DNA of 28,674 nucleotides, from positions 1,231,567-1,260,240 of the forward strand of contig BFEA01000201.1 of assembly GCA_003427395.1 (NCBI GenBank), in the 5' to 3' direction. Made by a program: the position numbers and the translations under genes. Source of the stretch: Chara braunii (taxonomy: Eukaryota; Streptophyta; Charophyceae; Charales; Characeae). Below the pieces are notes generated by a model. The model saw only the letters and a program-made list of their open reading frames with translations. It had not been told where the DNA came from and did not search any database. Shown piece after piece: positions 8,676 to 18,518 of the stretch (position 1 is the stretch's first letter; each line of letters opens with the position of its first letter).

Positions 8676-9470
8676 CGTGCAGATATAGACATTCGCTCGC
8701 TGAATGTCAATGGCCTTATCCAAGCCACAAAAGATAAGAAAAATGCCATATGGGATATGATCAAAAGGTCAGTCACTGGCGGGTGGCCTGACGCAGTGTG
8801 CGTCCAAGAAATGTACCTCCAGGACATTCCTAAACATGCAGCAAAAGCCAAATTCATTTGACCCTACACATGTTATTCAACACTGGAATAGACATAGTGT
8901 CGATGGGAGTGGCAATATTGTTGCCGCCGTCCTCAAGACTCGGACCGGTGTCAGTGCAACACGACCACCAACAATGAAGGTGGGTGTGCCTCAAAGTGGC
9001 ATATGAGGAGGATGAGTTCTATCTTGTCAATGTGTATGCACCCAATGATCCCACCGAGAGGGTCGACCTCTGGCGTACCCTACACCAGCACATGCCAGAT
9101 GATGCCCCGATCATAATGGCCGAAAACTTCAACACCACCCAGGATCCAGCGATGGACCGAAGGTCCACCTCCCAACGATCGGACCTGGCAACACTCTTGC
9201 AGCCGGACCTGGGCCCGGACATGCTGATGCTAAGACAACTGATGGTAGATAGGGAATTGGAAGATGCCTACAGAGTGCTGCACCCCGCCCGAAAAGCTTA
9301 CACATGCCTGTCTTCTAGAGGGGACTGAGGCTTCGCCAACTCGCGTATAGACCTCACTCTGGTATTTAAGGATCTGATGGGCTTGGTTACGACTGCAGTG
9401 ATAGTTGCAATCAACCCCAACAAATTCTTTGATCACAGAATGATAACGCCGGGTCTCTCCTACCATACTC
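8676..9470 (+). pseudogene. LINE endonuclease domain, copy 3 (decayed)
   Basis: Apurinic/apyrimidinic-type endonuclease, the enzyme that nicks target DNA to start reverse transcription. Motifs in order: DIRSLNVNGL (about 8690-8717, Asn motif), CVQEM with the catalytic Glu at 8807-8809, YLVNVYAPND near 9030, IIMAENFN where GDFN is expected (9113-9133, so the active-site Asp is replaced), SRIDL at 9341-9352 and an Asp-His pair at 9431-9436. In-frame TGA codons at 8859-8861, 8972-8974 and 9326-9328 and a shift near 8880 split it. The first TGA aligns with a Trp in the copy at 23932. Inactive. Confidence 0.88.
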
Positions 9471-11262
9471 ATGTTAAGAGGGGCCCGGGTTCTATAAATT
9501 TAACACTTCACTGCGTCCCCTCACCAAATTTGAGGACATAGTTCATGAATTATGACAATATTGGCGGTCTAGAAAACCACAACCGGAAGCACGACAAACT
9601 GTCGCTTGGTTCAACGACGACATTGCTCAACTGAGAGACAGGGCCAAGAAACTCTTCATTCAGTGTGCAAGGGACCGCAAGGCGATCCTTGATCATCTCA
9701 TGCAAAAACTTGAAGATTGGGATGACGAACACATGGACGACCCCCCGCACATCCCCTCCTTTGAAAAGCTGCAAGAGGCGAGAGACCACCTCCAAGCCTA
9801 TCTAGAAAGACAGTCGCAGGCATGGAGGATACAAGCCAGAATCAGATGGGAACACATGGACGAAACAGTGACGAGGTCCTTCCTTAACAAGGCAAAAGCC
9901 CGAACGAGGGCCTCTATTGTCTCCAGGCTAAGACACCCACTGGACGACACTGCATTTGTCACTACCATTGCTTATACTATAGCAGATTACGCCGTCAAAT
10001 ACTACAAAGACTTGTTCACATCTCGAAACCCCAACAAGAACACGGTGGGCGTCTGTCAAGCTAGGGAAGAGTTATTTCAAGCCGTGAAATCACGCCTTAC
10101 ACCAACACAAAAAACTACATGGATAAGCTACTCTCACCGAACGAAATATGAGCAGCCTTATACGATATGGAGGACGAGAAGGTGCCCGGGATTGACTCCT
10201 TCGAAGTCCTTTCCAAAGGAATCCTGGGTGCACTTTTGGGACCCCCTCAAGGATGATCTGATGGAGTATATAACGATTGTCCAAAAGGAGGGCTCCTTTG
10301 GGGGCATGATTGGTCAAGGAGTGACCACACTCCTCTACAAAATGGAGGGCAAGGAGGACATAAAAAACTATAGACCTATCACTCTCCTCCCAAACCCCTA
10401 CAAACTGGTGGTCAAGGCACTCACCATCCGCCTGTTACCGTTCGTGAATATGTTGATCCATCCCGATCGGACGAGATTTTTTCCCAATCGCAATATTCAG
10501 GACAACATCCTTTTGGTCAATGAGACTATCAAGTATGCACGCGAATGCAACGCCCAAACGACTATCCTATTTATAGATTTCAAAGCGTATGACCACGCTG
10601 ACTGAGACTTCTTGGATATGTGCCTCACCAAAATGCACTATAGTCCTGATTTCTGCTACTAGTTGCAACTCCTTCATAGATCGGCCATTACAAACATAAT
10701 TCTCATTGACCACCTTTTGCTGACGATAACACTGCAAAGGTCGGTACGTCCAGGGGATCCATCGCGCCCCTTCTCTTCGTAATAGCCATGGAGGCCATCG
10801 CAGCATTGATTAGAGCCCACCCAGAAATTAGTGAAGTCCCCATCCCGGATATCCGGGACCGCCTTATCCCAGTGACGTTGTTGTTCCCAGACGACCTCAT
10901 GGTCCTCATACGTGCAGACACCAACGACCTTCAGGCCCTAATCCAAATCATACATCTTTTCTCACTGGCGGCAGCCATGAAAGTGAATTGGGGCTCTAAG
11001 ACAGAGGGCTGGTGGCTCCACCCTCAAGACTTGCCCCCCCATCGGACCCATGTATCATGGGCAAGAAAGGAAAACACCATCAGGATCTTGGGAGTGAGGC
11101 TAATGGCAATGGACCTCCGCTGGACCACGGGGACATCCTGGTGAACACGACCATTGACTGCCTGGTAAGATGGGAAAAACTGCACACATCACTGGTGGGC
11201 CGGAAACTGGCAATCAACAATGCTATCCTCGCGGCCATATGATACAATCTGGCAGTGTGGCC
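9471..11262 (+). pseudogene. LINE linker and reverse transcriptase, copy 3 (decayed)
   Basis: An open stretch at 9700-10605 carries the basic, helical linker and the first RT blocks: MIGQGVTTLLYKMEG, NYRPITLLPNPYK, IHPDRTRFFPNRNIQDNILL and FIDFKAYDHAD. The first catalytic Asp is at 10576-10578; FEKAYD of the sibling has lost one residue here. TGA at 10603 ends the frame. After a shift, RLIPVTLLFPDDLMVLI (10860-10909) holds the two Asp of the YXDD-like motif, with FPDD in place of FADD. The RT thumb follows (WGSKTEGWWLHP, LAINNAILAAI). TGA at 11240 aligns with Trp of the sibling. Inactive. Confidence 0.9.
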
Positions 11263-12107
11263 ACTGAAACCACAACAATATACCAGGCTGAGAGGCGCTC
11301 ACAACGTATCTGAGGAGAAATAACGCCAAATTGGAGAGTTGCATGACCAGGGTGAGCTGAGACACCCTCACACAACCAAGCGCCAAAGGGGGGTTGAGGA
11401 TACTGGACCCTGAAAGGAAGAGTGAGGCCATGATTTTCAAGGAGCTAACCAGACTTCTCGTAGGAATTGACATTTTGCACCCCCCTGGCCTGTGTGCAGA
11501 TAGCCGGTCTGGCACCTGGATTTGTGTCCCCTAACCGGGTGCACCCCTTTCAATGGTTGACCAACAACCACTGGACAATCTCGGGCCCCCGCCGACACAG
11601 TCACACAGGTATGCAACAGGTGCGGCGCAGGCCACCAGGCAGGACATCCCCCATGATCCCCTCTGGCCATACATGCTAAAACCGTGGAGGAGCCCCAAAC
11701 AAAGTGTCCACCCAATGGATGACACTCCATATGGAGACAACCGCTGTTCGACAACCCTTTCATTCTGGACGAAGCTGGCAACCCATTTCTGCTCACAGCT
11801 AACTCTCCCTGGCTCACCTGGGCAAAGAAAGGAATATACACGGTCGGTGATCTCTGGGACCCAGTCGAGCAGAACTGGGCCATGCCGGAGCAACTGTAGG
11901 CCAAGCTGAAGCACGTAAGGAACGTGGACGAAAAGGCCTGGCAAGTGATAGATGCCCTTCCTCTAGCTTGGTTGTAAACCCTCAAAGCCAGCCCGACGAT
12001 TCAACCACAGAACTGGGTGGTCAGGTACGTTGACCTGCCCAGACCGGCGACTGTCTATAGGGTGCACAACACTAAAGGTGGGAGGTGCACATTGGGAGCC
12101 TTTACGC

Positions 12108-12145
12108 CTGTCTCTTATACACATCTAGATGTGTATAAGAGACAG
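12108..12145. other. Nextera mosaic-end junction adapter (sequencing artefact)
   Basis: CTGTCTCTTATACACATCT (12108-12126) is followed directly by its reverse complement (12127-12145). This is the duplicated Tn5 mosaic end left by mate-pair circularisation. The plus frame across it gives VSYTHLDVYKRQ, a known contaminant peptide. It is not genomic, and the two sides may come from loci kilobases apart. Confidence 0.98.
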
Positions 12146-12170
12146 GTGCAGCTCCCCACCAATCTACTGT
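12146..12170 (+). repeat. 3' half of an H1 motif
   Basis: GTGCAGCTCCCCACCAAT matches the second half of the LINE 3' motif. It is cut exactly at the adapter, so its genomic partner is unknown. A 22-bp T run (12177-12198) follows. Confidence 0.7.
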
Positions 12171-12198
12171 TGGTTCTTTTTTTTTTTTTTTTTTTTTT

Positions 12199-12320
12199 AA
12201 AACGGGCGCAGTGCCCAAGGCTGATATTACCAAAAACTTAAGGGAAATTGAGGCCGGGGTCCTCACAGTCTACCCAGAGTAACCAAACCGAAATTGCTGA
12301 GAACCGGGCTCAGCGTCTCT
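12199..12320 (-). mobile_element. H2 short poly-A repeat (copy 1) inside LINE copy 3
   Basis: Read on the minus strand, it starts with the hairpin GCTGAG..CTCAGC and ends in GGGCACTGCGCCC followed by the poly-A represented by 12177-12198. It matches the repeat at 23739-23881 over its length, including GGTCCTCACAGTCTACCC on the plus strand. It interrupts the LINE reading frame between 12107 and about 12371. It is non-coding. The adjacent adapter means the insertion site itself may be misassembled. Confidence 0.75.
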
Positions 12321-13920
12321 CATGATGAAGATGGTGATAATGGTAATAGTGATGATAACGATGATACTAGCAACATTCACCTGCTGGACAATCTGGTTCA
12401 CCGTCGTACACCTTTGACTATGTTCTGTACCGAGGGAGCGGAGGGAGCCACTGGGTTCTCTCAACTGGCCCGCAATGAAAACTTGGATACCACAGAACCG
12501 TAGGCGGGGCTGATAAATGTGAGAGTGGCAGGCGACCAGGACAATGGCCACCATGCATAGGAGCCTACCACACCAATTGCCCGACTTCCCTTTGACCTGG
12601 ACGACTGGGCATGGACGGGCCAACAAACCATGCACATTGGGATTACACTGTCAAAAGGGGGTACAAAGCATCACGCCCACAGCAGCAGATTGGACAGACA
12701 ATTTTACAGAGATGGGAGCGAGATTCACTGGTGAATCCACAACTGCTGAACAACCTCCCTTGGGCCAAGTATTTCCAAATAATGCCCACAAGCCTCAGGT
12801 CCCTGCTATGGAAAATCGTACACCGTTGTCTCCCCATCCCCGATTGGATCGTCTGAAGAACAGACCTTGAGCAGAAAGGCCTGTTGTCCCCCATCTGCAC
12901 CTACTGTGGCAGGGTGACACAGCCGGCCAGGGCAACACTCGAGCACTGCCTGCTGGCGTGCCCGATGGTTGCCCAAATATGGAGGTGGTGGGACGCCGTT
13001 CCGTTCACTCACGGACATCCATATCCCGTGGGACCTGGGCCTCATCCTGCTGGGCAAAAATCAACAATGCTAGCGCAGTGGACTCCATTTGCCACTAACC
13101 TCTTCTTGTAAATGAGGCTACACATCCTCATGCAAGCCTGGAGAGTTAGGTGCTCCTTTGAGAGAAAAGACCATCAGTTTGGTCTGCAGCAAGCGCAACA
13201 GGCGATAGAAGAAGAGATCAGGTCCCGCACACAACATGCCTGGAAGACTATGAAACAGGACTATCACGACGAAAGAGACCCCACTCTTATGGAGGCTTTG
13301 CGGGAGTCCTACTGCCACATCTGGCAGGTTCCGCACCATGCCTTATCCAAACTGCTAGATGGCCTCAACATACGATGGAAAAACTGGAGGGCGGACGAAC
13401 CCTCGTGGCAAAGGAGACCCCTGGATGACTTTGCAGTCCCGTACCTCCCGACCAACGTTCTGTTGATCCCTCAGAACCCCCATCATACAATGGCCCCTGC
13501 CCCCGCCCTGCAGTAACCCCCTCCCGCCTCCCTCCCGCTACCCTCGCCACCATCTCCTTTTGGCTCCGTTCCGGCCCCCTGATCCCCTACCATCCCGCCA
13601 TCTCTACCGCTGCTGCAGACGATGGGGACAACTGGACGTCTTGAGGCCTCTGAGGTGAACAACCGGTCAGAGGACAAGAGAGACAGTTGACACAGGACAT
13701 TGGACAAACGGCATGCGAGAGTACAATATGTGCAAAAGCTGCATCCTCGACTCACTTATGAACTCAGAGATTTCCTGCTGCCGGCTCTGTCCGGGGAACA
13801 GTGCTCAGACTGACTACCGGGACTGGGAACCTTCTTCACTAAGGGGTTCACCTGATGTGAATGTGGATATGGGTAAAACCTGTAAAATCTACAACTTTGG
13901 CTCTTTTATAATACTGTGAA

Positions 13921-13975
13921 GGGACACTGAACCCGGTTTCCAGCAGGTGCAGCTCCTCGCCAATGGAACGGAGCC
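13921..13975 (+). repeat. LINE 3'-terminal motif H1 of copy 3
   Basis: GGGACACTGAACCCGGTTTC through GCTCCTCGCCAATGG and GGAGCC. The 5' stem strand is degraded (ACTGAA). It is ~400 bp after the end of the LINE coding homology, as in other copies. Confidence 0.85.
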
Positions 13976-13991
13976 ATCCAATAACGGGGCC

Positions 13992-14031
13992 TGTAGAATG
14001 GGTGTCTGCTGTTACCAGCACCCCTTCTACA
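13992..14031 (+). repeat. Strong hairpin between H1 and A-rich tail
   Basis: TGTAGAA (13992-13998) pairs with TTCTACA (14025-14031) and GGGTG pairs with CACCC inside it. The A-rich (AAAAAAG)n tail follows at 14050-14111. Other H1 copies do not have it. Confidence 0.75.
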
Positions 14032-14182
14032 TCCGTCGTTGATGTTTTCATATAAAAAAAAAAGAAAAAAAGAAAAAAGAAAAAAAGAAAAAAGAAAAAA
14101 AGAAAAAAAAAGGAAGAAGAGCTGCAATACATCAATGGGGAAGCTAAGGAATCGACACTTGAACTAGGCCAGACATAGATGT

Positions 14183-14485
14183 TTGCATAAATGGCAGCGA
14201 AGAGACATTGTCTTGATGAGCCTAGTCCTTAGAGCTAATTACATCAGACGATGCCGGGTTATGGTCCAAAAATTCAATCTGGACTGGCTGGGGGGTGCTG
14301 AAGGGAGAAGCTTGGGAGAAGTGAAATGGCCAGGAGGAGAAGTGCAGGAGGAACCTCTAAAGCGAGACTTCCACCTGAACTTCAGGGATTGGTTTTCACT
14401 TCAACCAGGAGTCACACTTAGATCCCCAGATTGTTTCCTTCATCCCTTCCCTCCCTCGGAATTGGCAATGGTTGAGATTGAATGA
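14183..14485 (+). pseudogene. LINE ORF C-terminal fragment (copy 6)
   Basis: Aligns with the C-terminal end of the copy at 28080-28370: FNLDWLGG near 14275, EVKWPGGE near 14318, KRDFHLNFRDW near 14360, and LRSPDCFLHPFPPSELAMVEI at the end. The frame is open over the fragment, which suggests relative youth or short length. It is useful because it shows the true ORF end of the family. No independent function is expected. Confidence 0.8.
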
Positions 14486-14667
14486 TATGCTTTAGGAAAT
14501 GACTAGGTTTCGATTTCTCCAGAGTGTACGGTGTGGGTTGGGGATGTAGAGAGAAAGAGGAATTAGCAGGAAATAGCAGAATCTGGCGCCTAGATCAAGG
14601 TGAAGAGATTCCCCTTTCGGAATCGTCATTTATTATTTCTGAAATGGTTCAAATTCAATTCATGTAA

Positions 14668-14721
14668 GGGACGCTGGACCCGCTTTCCAGCAGGTGATGC
14701 TCCCCACCAATAGATGGAGCC
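14668..14721 (+). repeat. LINE 3'-terminal motif H1 of copy 6
   Basis: A perfect stem GCTGGA (14673-14678) with TCCAGC (14686-14691), then GCTCCCCACCAATAGATGGAGC and a poly-A tail ten bases later. This is among the cleanest H1 copies. A partial H1 hairpin (CTGAACCCGGTTTCCAG) lies just downstream at about 14798-14815. Confidence 0.88.
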
Positions 14722-14821
14722 ATTTTTTTCAAAAAAAAAAAAAAAAAAAAGGTCCTGGCAGCTTAACTTCTAAGATCTAGTTTTCTCAGCTGAACCCGGT
14801 TTCCAGACTATCTACCAAAAA

Positions 14822-15448
14822 GCTGCATGGTTTCACATCAGGACCATTGACTCCAACTGAAAAAGTCACAATTTTCTAGATTGTTCTGGTTAGCATTTGT
14901 TGAGATTAGAGGCATTGAGTCTATGATTTTTTGCTTTGTCAAATTTTATTCCTGATACAGTGGATGGTGTTGCTGATTTTAGGATTTGATCGTTGTCATT
15001 CAATGAGAACTGAAAAAAAGAAGAAAAAAAAAGAAAAAGAAGGAGAACTGAAGTTTCAAATTTGTAGTAATGCTTGGAAATAATAGGAATTGAATTCATC
15101 ATCTCTTTTTTCAGAATTACACTAAAAAATCACGGTCATGATATATTTCGTTGCCATTGATTTTCAATAGCCATAGATTCGATATTTGGGCTCTTCTTTA
15201 AATTGGTACCCAGTCATAACTATCACTACACTTTTTCTCTGAAATTTTCTTGTTACATCTGACCGCGAAATTTCACTCTGGAGTCTGTACCAAATCTTTA
15301 CATAGTGGAAGGAAAATGAGCAACAGCGAAATGATATAATTCCAGATTGCGAATCACACTGAATGCCAGGTAGTCGAAAACTGTCCAGAAAGCAGAAATG
15401 CACTGATGTTACACCAAAGGAGAACCAGAGCATCGAACTCAATTATCA
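14822..15448. other. AT-rich non-coding stretch
   Basis: No gene recognised. It contains an A/G-rich tract at about 15012-15045. A minus-strand open frame (15164-15442) has no recognisable motif. Confidence 0.4.
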
Positions 15449-15985
15449 ATGAAAGCATACGCTGGGCCGCTGGCCATCACCAACACTGCTATCGAAGCTC
15501 TTCCTCCTACTGGCGCTCAGCGCCCAGACTACAATCCTACAGCTACCCTATCAGCCTACGAAATGACAATGCAACCAGTTGACATCAGCAGCAACAACCG
15601 AAGTACATGCAGATGTCGACCATGTAGACCTCCACGACCAGGTACGTGCCCTCACATCACCTCCTCACTTCTCCCTCTCTACTCATCCCCGTCTTCGCCA
15701 CCCATGTGCCTTCACAGCCAAGGACCACCACCATACCCCCGCTGACCTCCATCCAAGCCAAGCCCGACTATGGAGGGCTTGGCTATGGCGCTGCCACCTT
15801 GCAGTGCCCTGCTTCCACAGACACCCCCGCGCGCCCAGGCTCTTAAGCTGGCACAGCAAGACGCGAGCACTCGCTCCAGCAGCGCTGCCGCATGCACTGC
15901 CAAGTGCCCGAATGACTCTTGCACAGGAAGGCACTTCTATATCGAAGTGGCCTGGCCTGCTCACTGCTTGGCCTGGGCCTGCGTG
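15449..15985. other. Open but unrecognised sequence
   Basis: Overlapping frames of up to ~138 codons run forward here, but their residues are Pro/His/Ser/Ala-rich and show no domain. They may be part of another decayed transposon. I do not call a gene. Confidence 0.35.
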
Positions 15986-15999
15986 TGCTCAGTAGCTTC
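15986..15999. repeat. Left target-site duplication of SINE-like copy B
   Basis: TGCTCAGTAGCTTC here and TGCCCAGTAGCTTC at 17274-17287 agree at 13 of 14 positions. Confidence 0.7.
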
Positions 16000-16012
16000 T
16001 TTGCCCCCCCCC

Positions 16013-16027
16013 NNNNNNNNNNNNNNN
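16013..16027. other. Assembly gap (15 N) after a C run
   Basis: Fifteen N follow a ten-base C homopolymer. This probably marks a scaffold join or dropped homopolymer at the 3' end of copy B. Confidence 0.98.
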
Positions 16028-16467
16028 CAGTGATTGCTGGTAGCGGCAGCCAATGGTTGTCCTGACAGGATAGGCCACCTACCCTACCCATCCCCACGTT
16101 AATACTCCCAGCGCACCCCCTTTCCCTACTACCCTACCTCAGTTTGACCAACACTCAGGACCATCACCCTACCGGCATCAAGGGCAACTTGGACCAGACA
16201 GCAGTGGCAAGCACCAAGGCTGGGCCAACCCCCCAGCCCTAGTGGAAGCAGAAGCGGACGAACCTTGCCGTATGGGAACTTCAGACACCAGGCTCATGCA
16301 ATCTTCTACAGGCCCAATTGAGAGAGTCTACCCAGCAGGAGTACCTAAGCAAGGCAAGCCGGCACCCACGGACACATCCTACCGTCCTTCCCCTAACTTA
16401 CCCCACGCTAGGCGGAACTCAGACTAGCCGGAGTGGCTTATATCCCTACCCTACCCTTTTAAACATG

Positions 16468-16520
16468 CTCCAATCTATTCGTGAAGAGCAGCACGTGCTG
16501 GGAATCGGGCCCAGCGTCCC
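16468..16520 (-). repeat. Solo H1 motif nested in copy B
   Basis: Read on the minus strand it starts GGGACGCTGGGCCCGATTCC. Stem GCTGGG pairs with CCCAGC, a compensated variant, and ends ATAGATTGGAG. It is followed on that strand by only a short AAAA. No LINE coding sequence precedes it, so it is either a tiny truncated LINE insertion or a micro-SINE. Confidence 0.8.
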
Positions 16521-16719
16521 ATATGAAGAAGAGCTAAGCCATGCGTGAGTAGACCCCGTCATATGCCTGATAGAGCCCCCCAGCGGCCCAGCCCAGTACC
16601 AGAGGCTATGGATGTTTGTACGAGCCCGTAGGCTATGTGTATATATGTTCACGAGCCATGTTTGTGCCTGCCCGAAGGCTATGTGTGCTCTGTGTAACTG
16701 TATAGCGAGATGTATGTGC

Positions 16720-16951
16720 CCGAAGGCCAGAATGTGCAGTACTATGTAGAGGGAACTATGTGTTTGTTGAAGAGATGACAGGCCAAGCTGTGTCCGAAGG
16801 TCAGAATGTGCAGTACTATGTAGAGGGAACTATGTGCCCTGATCTATGACACTACCGTTGAAGAGATGACAGGCCAAGCTGTGTCCGAAGGTCAGAATGT
16901 GCAGTACTATGTAGAGGGAATCATGTGCCATGATCTATGACACTACTGTTT
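16720..16951. repeat. 91-bp tandem repeat, three units
   Basis: Units start at CCGAAGG near 16720, 16794 and 16885. The first unit is 17 bp shorter because it lacks the GATCTATGACACTAC part. It lies in the body of copy B and is not expanded in copy A. Confidence 0.88.
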
Positions 16952-17186
16952 GAGCAACAATCGCAAACGGCACCTGTGTGTGATATGCCAGACTGGGGAG
17001 ATCAACAGAACAACCACAAGCAACAGCGACAAGGAGCCCATGCAGTATCAAGACCCGACATACAACACCGTGGACAAGGGGTGGTGCGCAGGTAGTGTCT
17101 GTAATAGCTTACAGTGTGATAGCTTACCATGTGGGTGTGTGTCCAGCCGTGTGTCATTCTAACGGCCTGCCGGTGTTCATGCACAA

Positions 17187-17267
17187 GGCTGCGGAGTTTT
17201 GAACCCGCAACCTCATACCACAATGCGCATTTCCAACCAGTGCTCTAAGCACTGAGCTACATCAACT
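17187..17267 (-). promoter_or_regulatory. tRNA-like head of copy B with Pol III boxes
   Basis: On the minus strand, TAGCTCAGTGC (box A, about 17249-17259) and GGTTCAAAACTCC (box B, about 17193-17205) match the head at 4046 with few changes. The D-arm GCTC/GAGC pairing is kept. Confidence 0.75.
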
Positions 17268-17273
17268 GGACTG

Positions 17274-17287
17274 TGCCCAGTAGCTTC
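17274..17287. repeat. Right target-site duplication of SINE-like copy B
   Basis: TGCCCAGTAGCTTC, partner of 15986-15999, adjoins the tRNA-like head. Confidence 0.7.
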
Positions 17288-17659
17288 AGGTTGGGCCAAA
17301 GTGTCTGCGCCCAGGCTTGTTCAGCCAGTGGCCTGGGAGCGAATTGGTTAGGCGCGCCCAACCACCCAGCTTAAACGTGAGGTGTTCCCGACTTCCACAG
17401 AAGAGCCTAGAAGGCTCACGAATGCTTCTGAATATCACGAGCAGGGCCTATGTAACCAACTGGTGCATGGCAACTGTCTGGCGCCAACTAAAGCTTTGCA
17501 AAATTGATGATCTCAGGCCTCGTTGAATTTCAGAGGCGTGCCTCCACTTAGGGCAGGCTCATGCTGGCTGTAAGGGCCCCTCACGGGCATGCCGAGGATG
17601 CATATCTTGCACTCCCTCCTCCTTTACTTCGATACTCCACTGCGCCGTTTTCAATCCAC
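17288..17659. other. Non-coding, nothing recognised
   Basis: Flanks copy B and the gypsy remnant. No supported gene. It may be degraded gypsy 3' DNA, but I see no LTR. Confidence 0.35.
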
Positions 17660-18062
17660 AGGCTGCTTCCCTTCCAACCTTCTCTCATATCCTGAGATAA
17701 CCTGTGGAGCAGGTTTCATTAGCTCTTCTCTCTTGAACCACTGGTCTTCTTTTGGATCAAGATAGTGCCCGAACCGAACTCTGTACTGCATCTGCGGTTC
17801 ATTGATCTCCTTGAAGGAAATCTGTCGGTCTGAGCAAAAGGAGCCAGTTTAGGCATGAAAAACAGGGTGTGTGTGTAAGTGTTCAGGGATTCGAATGACA
17901 TAAGTTGGCTTGTCCGGTGCATCCCCGACTACGTCTAGAAATTTCCAAGGGCCAAAGTACTGTGGCATCAGTTTTCTCGATATTCCCATTTCCTGTCCCA
18001 GTTCAGATGACTTAAACCGCAAGTACAGGGCCCCAACCTTGCGGAAAGTTTTTGTCGCCACA
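17660..18062 (-). pseudogene. Ty3/gypsy integrase C-terminus and chromodomain remnant
   Basis: Minus strand, from 18062 down. ATKTFRK and GALYLRFK are followed by RKLMPQYFGPWKFLDVVG (the GPF/Y-like module of gypsy integrases), then YVIRIPEHLHTHPVFHA and, after a frameshift near 17860, KLAPFAQTDRFPS. A second shift near 17800 leads to YRVRFGHYLDPKEDQW and KREELMKPAPQVISGYER, which resembles a chromodomain. In intact elements this region tethers integrase to chromatin. No LTR, RT or protease is seen nearby, so this is an isolated fragment, already non-functional. The block at 18011-18062 also resembles R2 copy c. Confidence 0.75.
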
Positions 18063-18464
18063 AGCAAAACTTGGAGGGGTCGCGCGGCGTGGGGTGCCGT
18101 TGAAAAAAAAAATCGGCAGCCTCCAAAGTGGTTTCGTGCTGACACCCGCGGGCCAATGTGTGGTGTACTGGTGCCTTACCCAGACTCGTTCACCTACCTG
18201 GAAGGCTGATGGCAGTCTGTGCCTATTGCAGAGTGTGGTGGAAGTACCTGGAAGTATTGATCTGGATAGGAAGGAGGGTGGAAGTATCCTCTTCCTTGCC
18301 TAGGCTGAGTGAATGCATAGCATTTGTTGGGTATTGTTTGAATCAGGCAATGTACCGAAACAGTGAAGAGGTGCAGAGTCATTCTCAGGCACAATAGGTC
18401 GCAAGTCGATCATCTCAGCCCAGCTAATCTTCATGCATTGCTCAAATTTTACGCATGTACACAA
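18063..18464. other. Non-coding, nothing recognised
   Basis: The gypsy homology stops near 18062-18080. The remainder has only short meaningless frames. Confidence 0.4.
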
Positions 18465-18518
18465 GGGACGCTGGACCTGTTTCCCAGCAGGTGATGCTCC
18501 CCACCAATAGATGGAGCC
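18465..18518 (+). repeat. Solo H1 motif
   Basis: GGGACGCTGGACCTGTTTCC to ATAGATGGAGCC. The stem GCTGG/CCAGC is intact with one A-C mismatch at its inner end. No A tail and no LINE coding sequence adjoin it. Confidence 0.85.

Larger units (their letters stand above)
11263..13516 (+). pseudogene. LINE C-terminal region with CCHC finger, copy 3
   Basis: After AKGGLRILDP (near 11390) the region is broken by TGA 11358-11360, TAG 11897-11899 and frame changes. It then aligns with the sibling through SPWLTWAKKGIYTVGDLWD (near 11800-11860). It resumes after the interruption with EPTTPIARLPFDLDDW (about 12561-12610), LWKIVHRCLPIPDW and a finger ICTYC..EHCLLAC (12895-12961). The final part (13112-13516) includes a charged, probably helical segment and a Pro-rich end. 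This matches zf-RVT-type tails of plant L1 elements; its role there is presumed nucleic-acid binding. Confidence 0.85.
8541..14112 (+). mobile_element. Near full-length decayed LINE (copy 3)
   Basis: This is the longest LINE copy: EN (8676-9470), linker and RT (9471-11262), zinc-finger and C-terminal region (11263-13516), ~400 bp 3' UTR, H1 motif (13921-13975) and an A-rich tail (14050-14111). It is GC-rich compared with the copy at 23882. Many stops and frameshifts break the frame. It is interrupted at 12108-12370 by an adapter artefact and an H2 repeat. No separate ORF1 is seen upstream, so the element either lacks one or is 5' truncated. The left boundary is approximate. Confidence 0.85.
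14120..14750 (+). mobile_element. 5'-truncated LINE 3' fragment (copy 6)
   Basis: Contains only the last ~100 codons of the LINE ORF, a short 3' UTR, an H1 motif (14668-14721) and a 20-A tail (14731-14750). It sits directly behind the A-rich tail of copy 3. The 5' boundary is approximate and no clear target-site duplication was found. Confidence 0.8.
16000..17273 (-). mobile_element. Long tRNA-headed SINE-like element, copy B
   Basis: Minus-strand copy of the element at 4046-5150. Its tRNA-like head is at the right (17187-17267) and its 3' end at the left, interrupted by the 15-N gap. It is flanked by a 14-bp duplication, so it looks retroposed as a unit of ~1.27 kb. The body has no ORF. It carries a nested H1 motif (16468-16520) that copy A lacks, and a 91-bp tandem repeat (16720-16951). 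The end near the gap (GGCTGCCGCTACCAGC read on the minus strand) resembles the palindrome core of R2 elements. Confidence 0.75.

Noticed and set aside
12017-12241. A 74-residue plus-strand ORF spanning the adapter
   Set aside because: Its middle translates the Nextera junction; only the first ~30 residues are LINE-derived.
15579-15995. Possible gag-like fragment (VDHVDLHDQV)
   Set aside because: Too short and compositionally biased; no zinc knuckle or other retroelement motif nearby.
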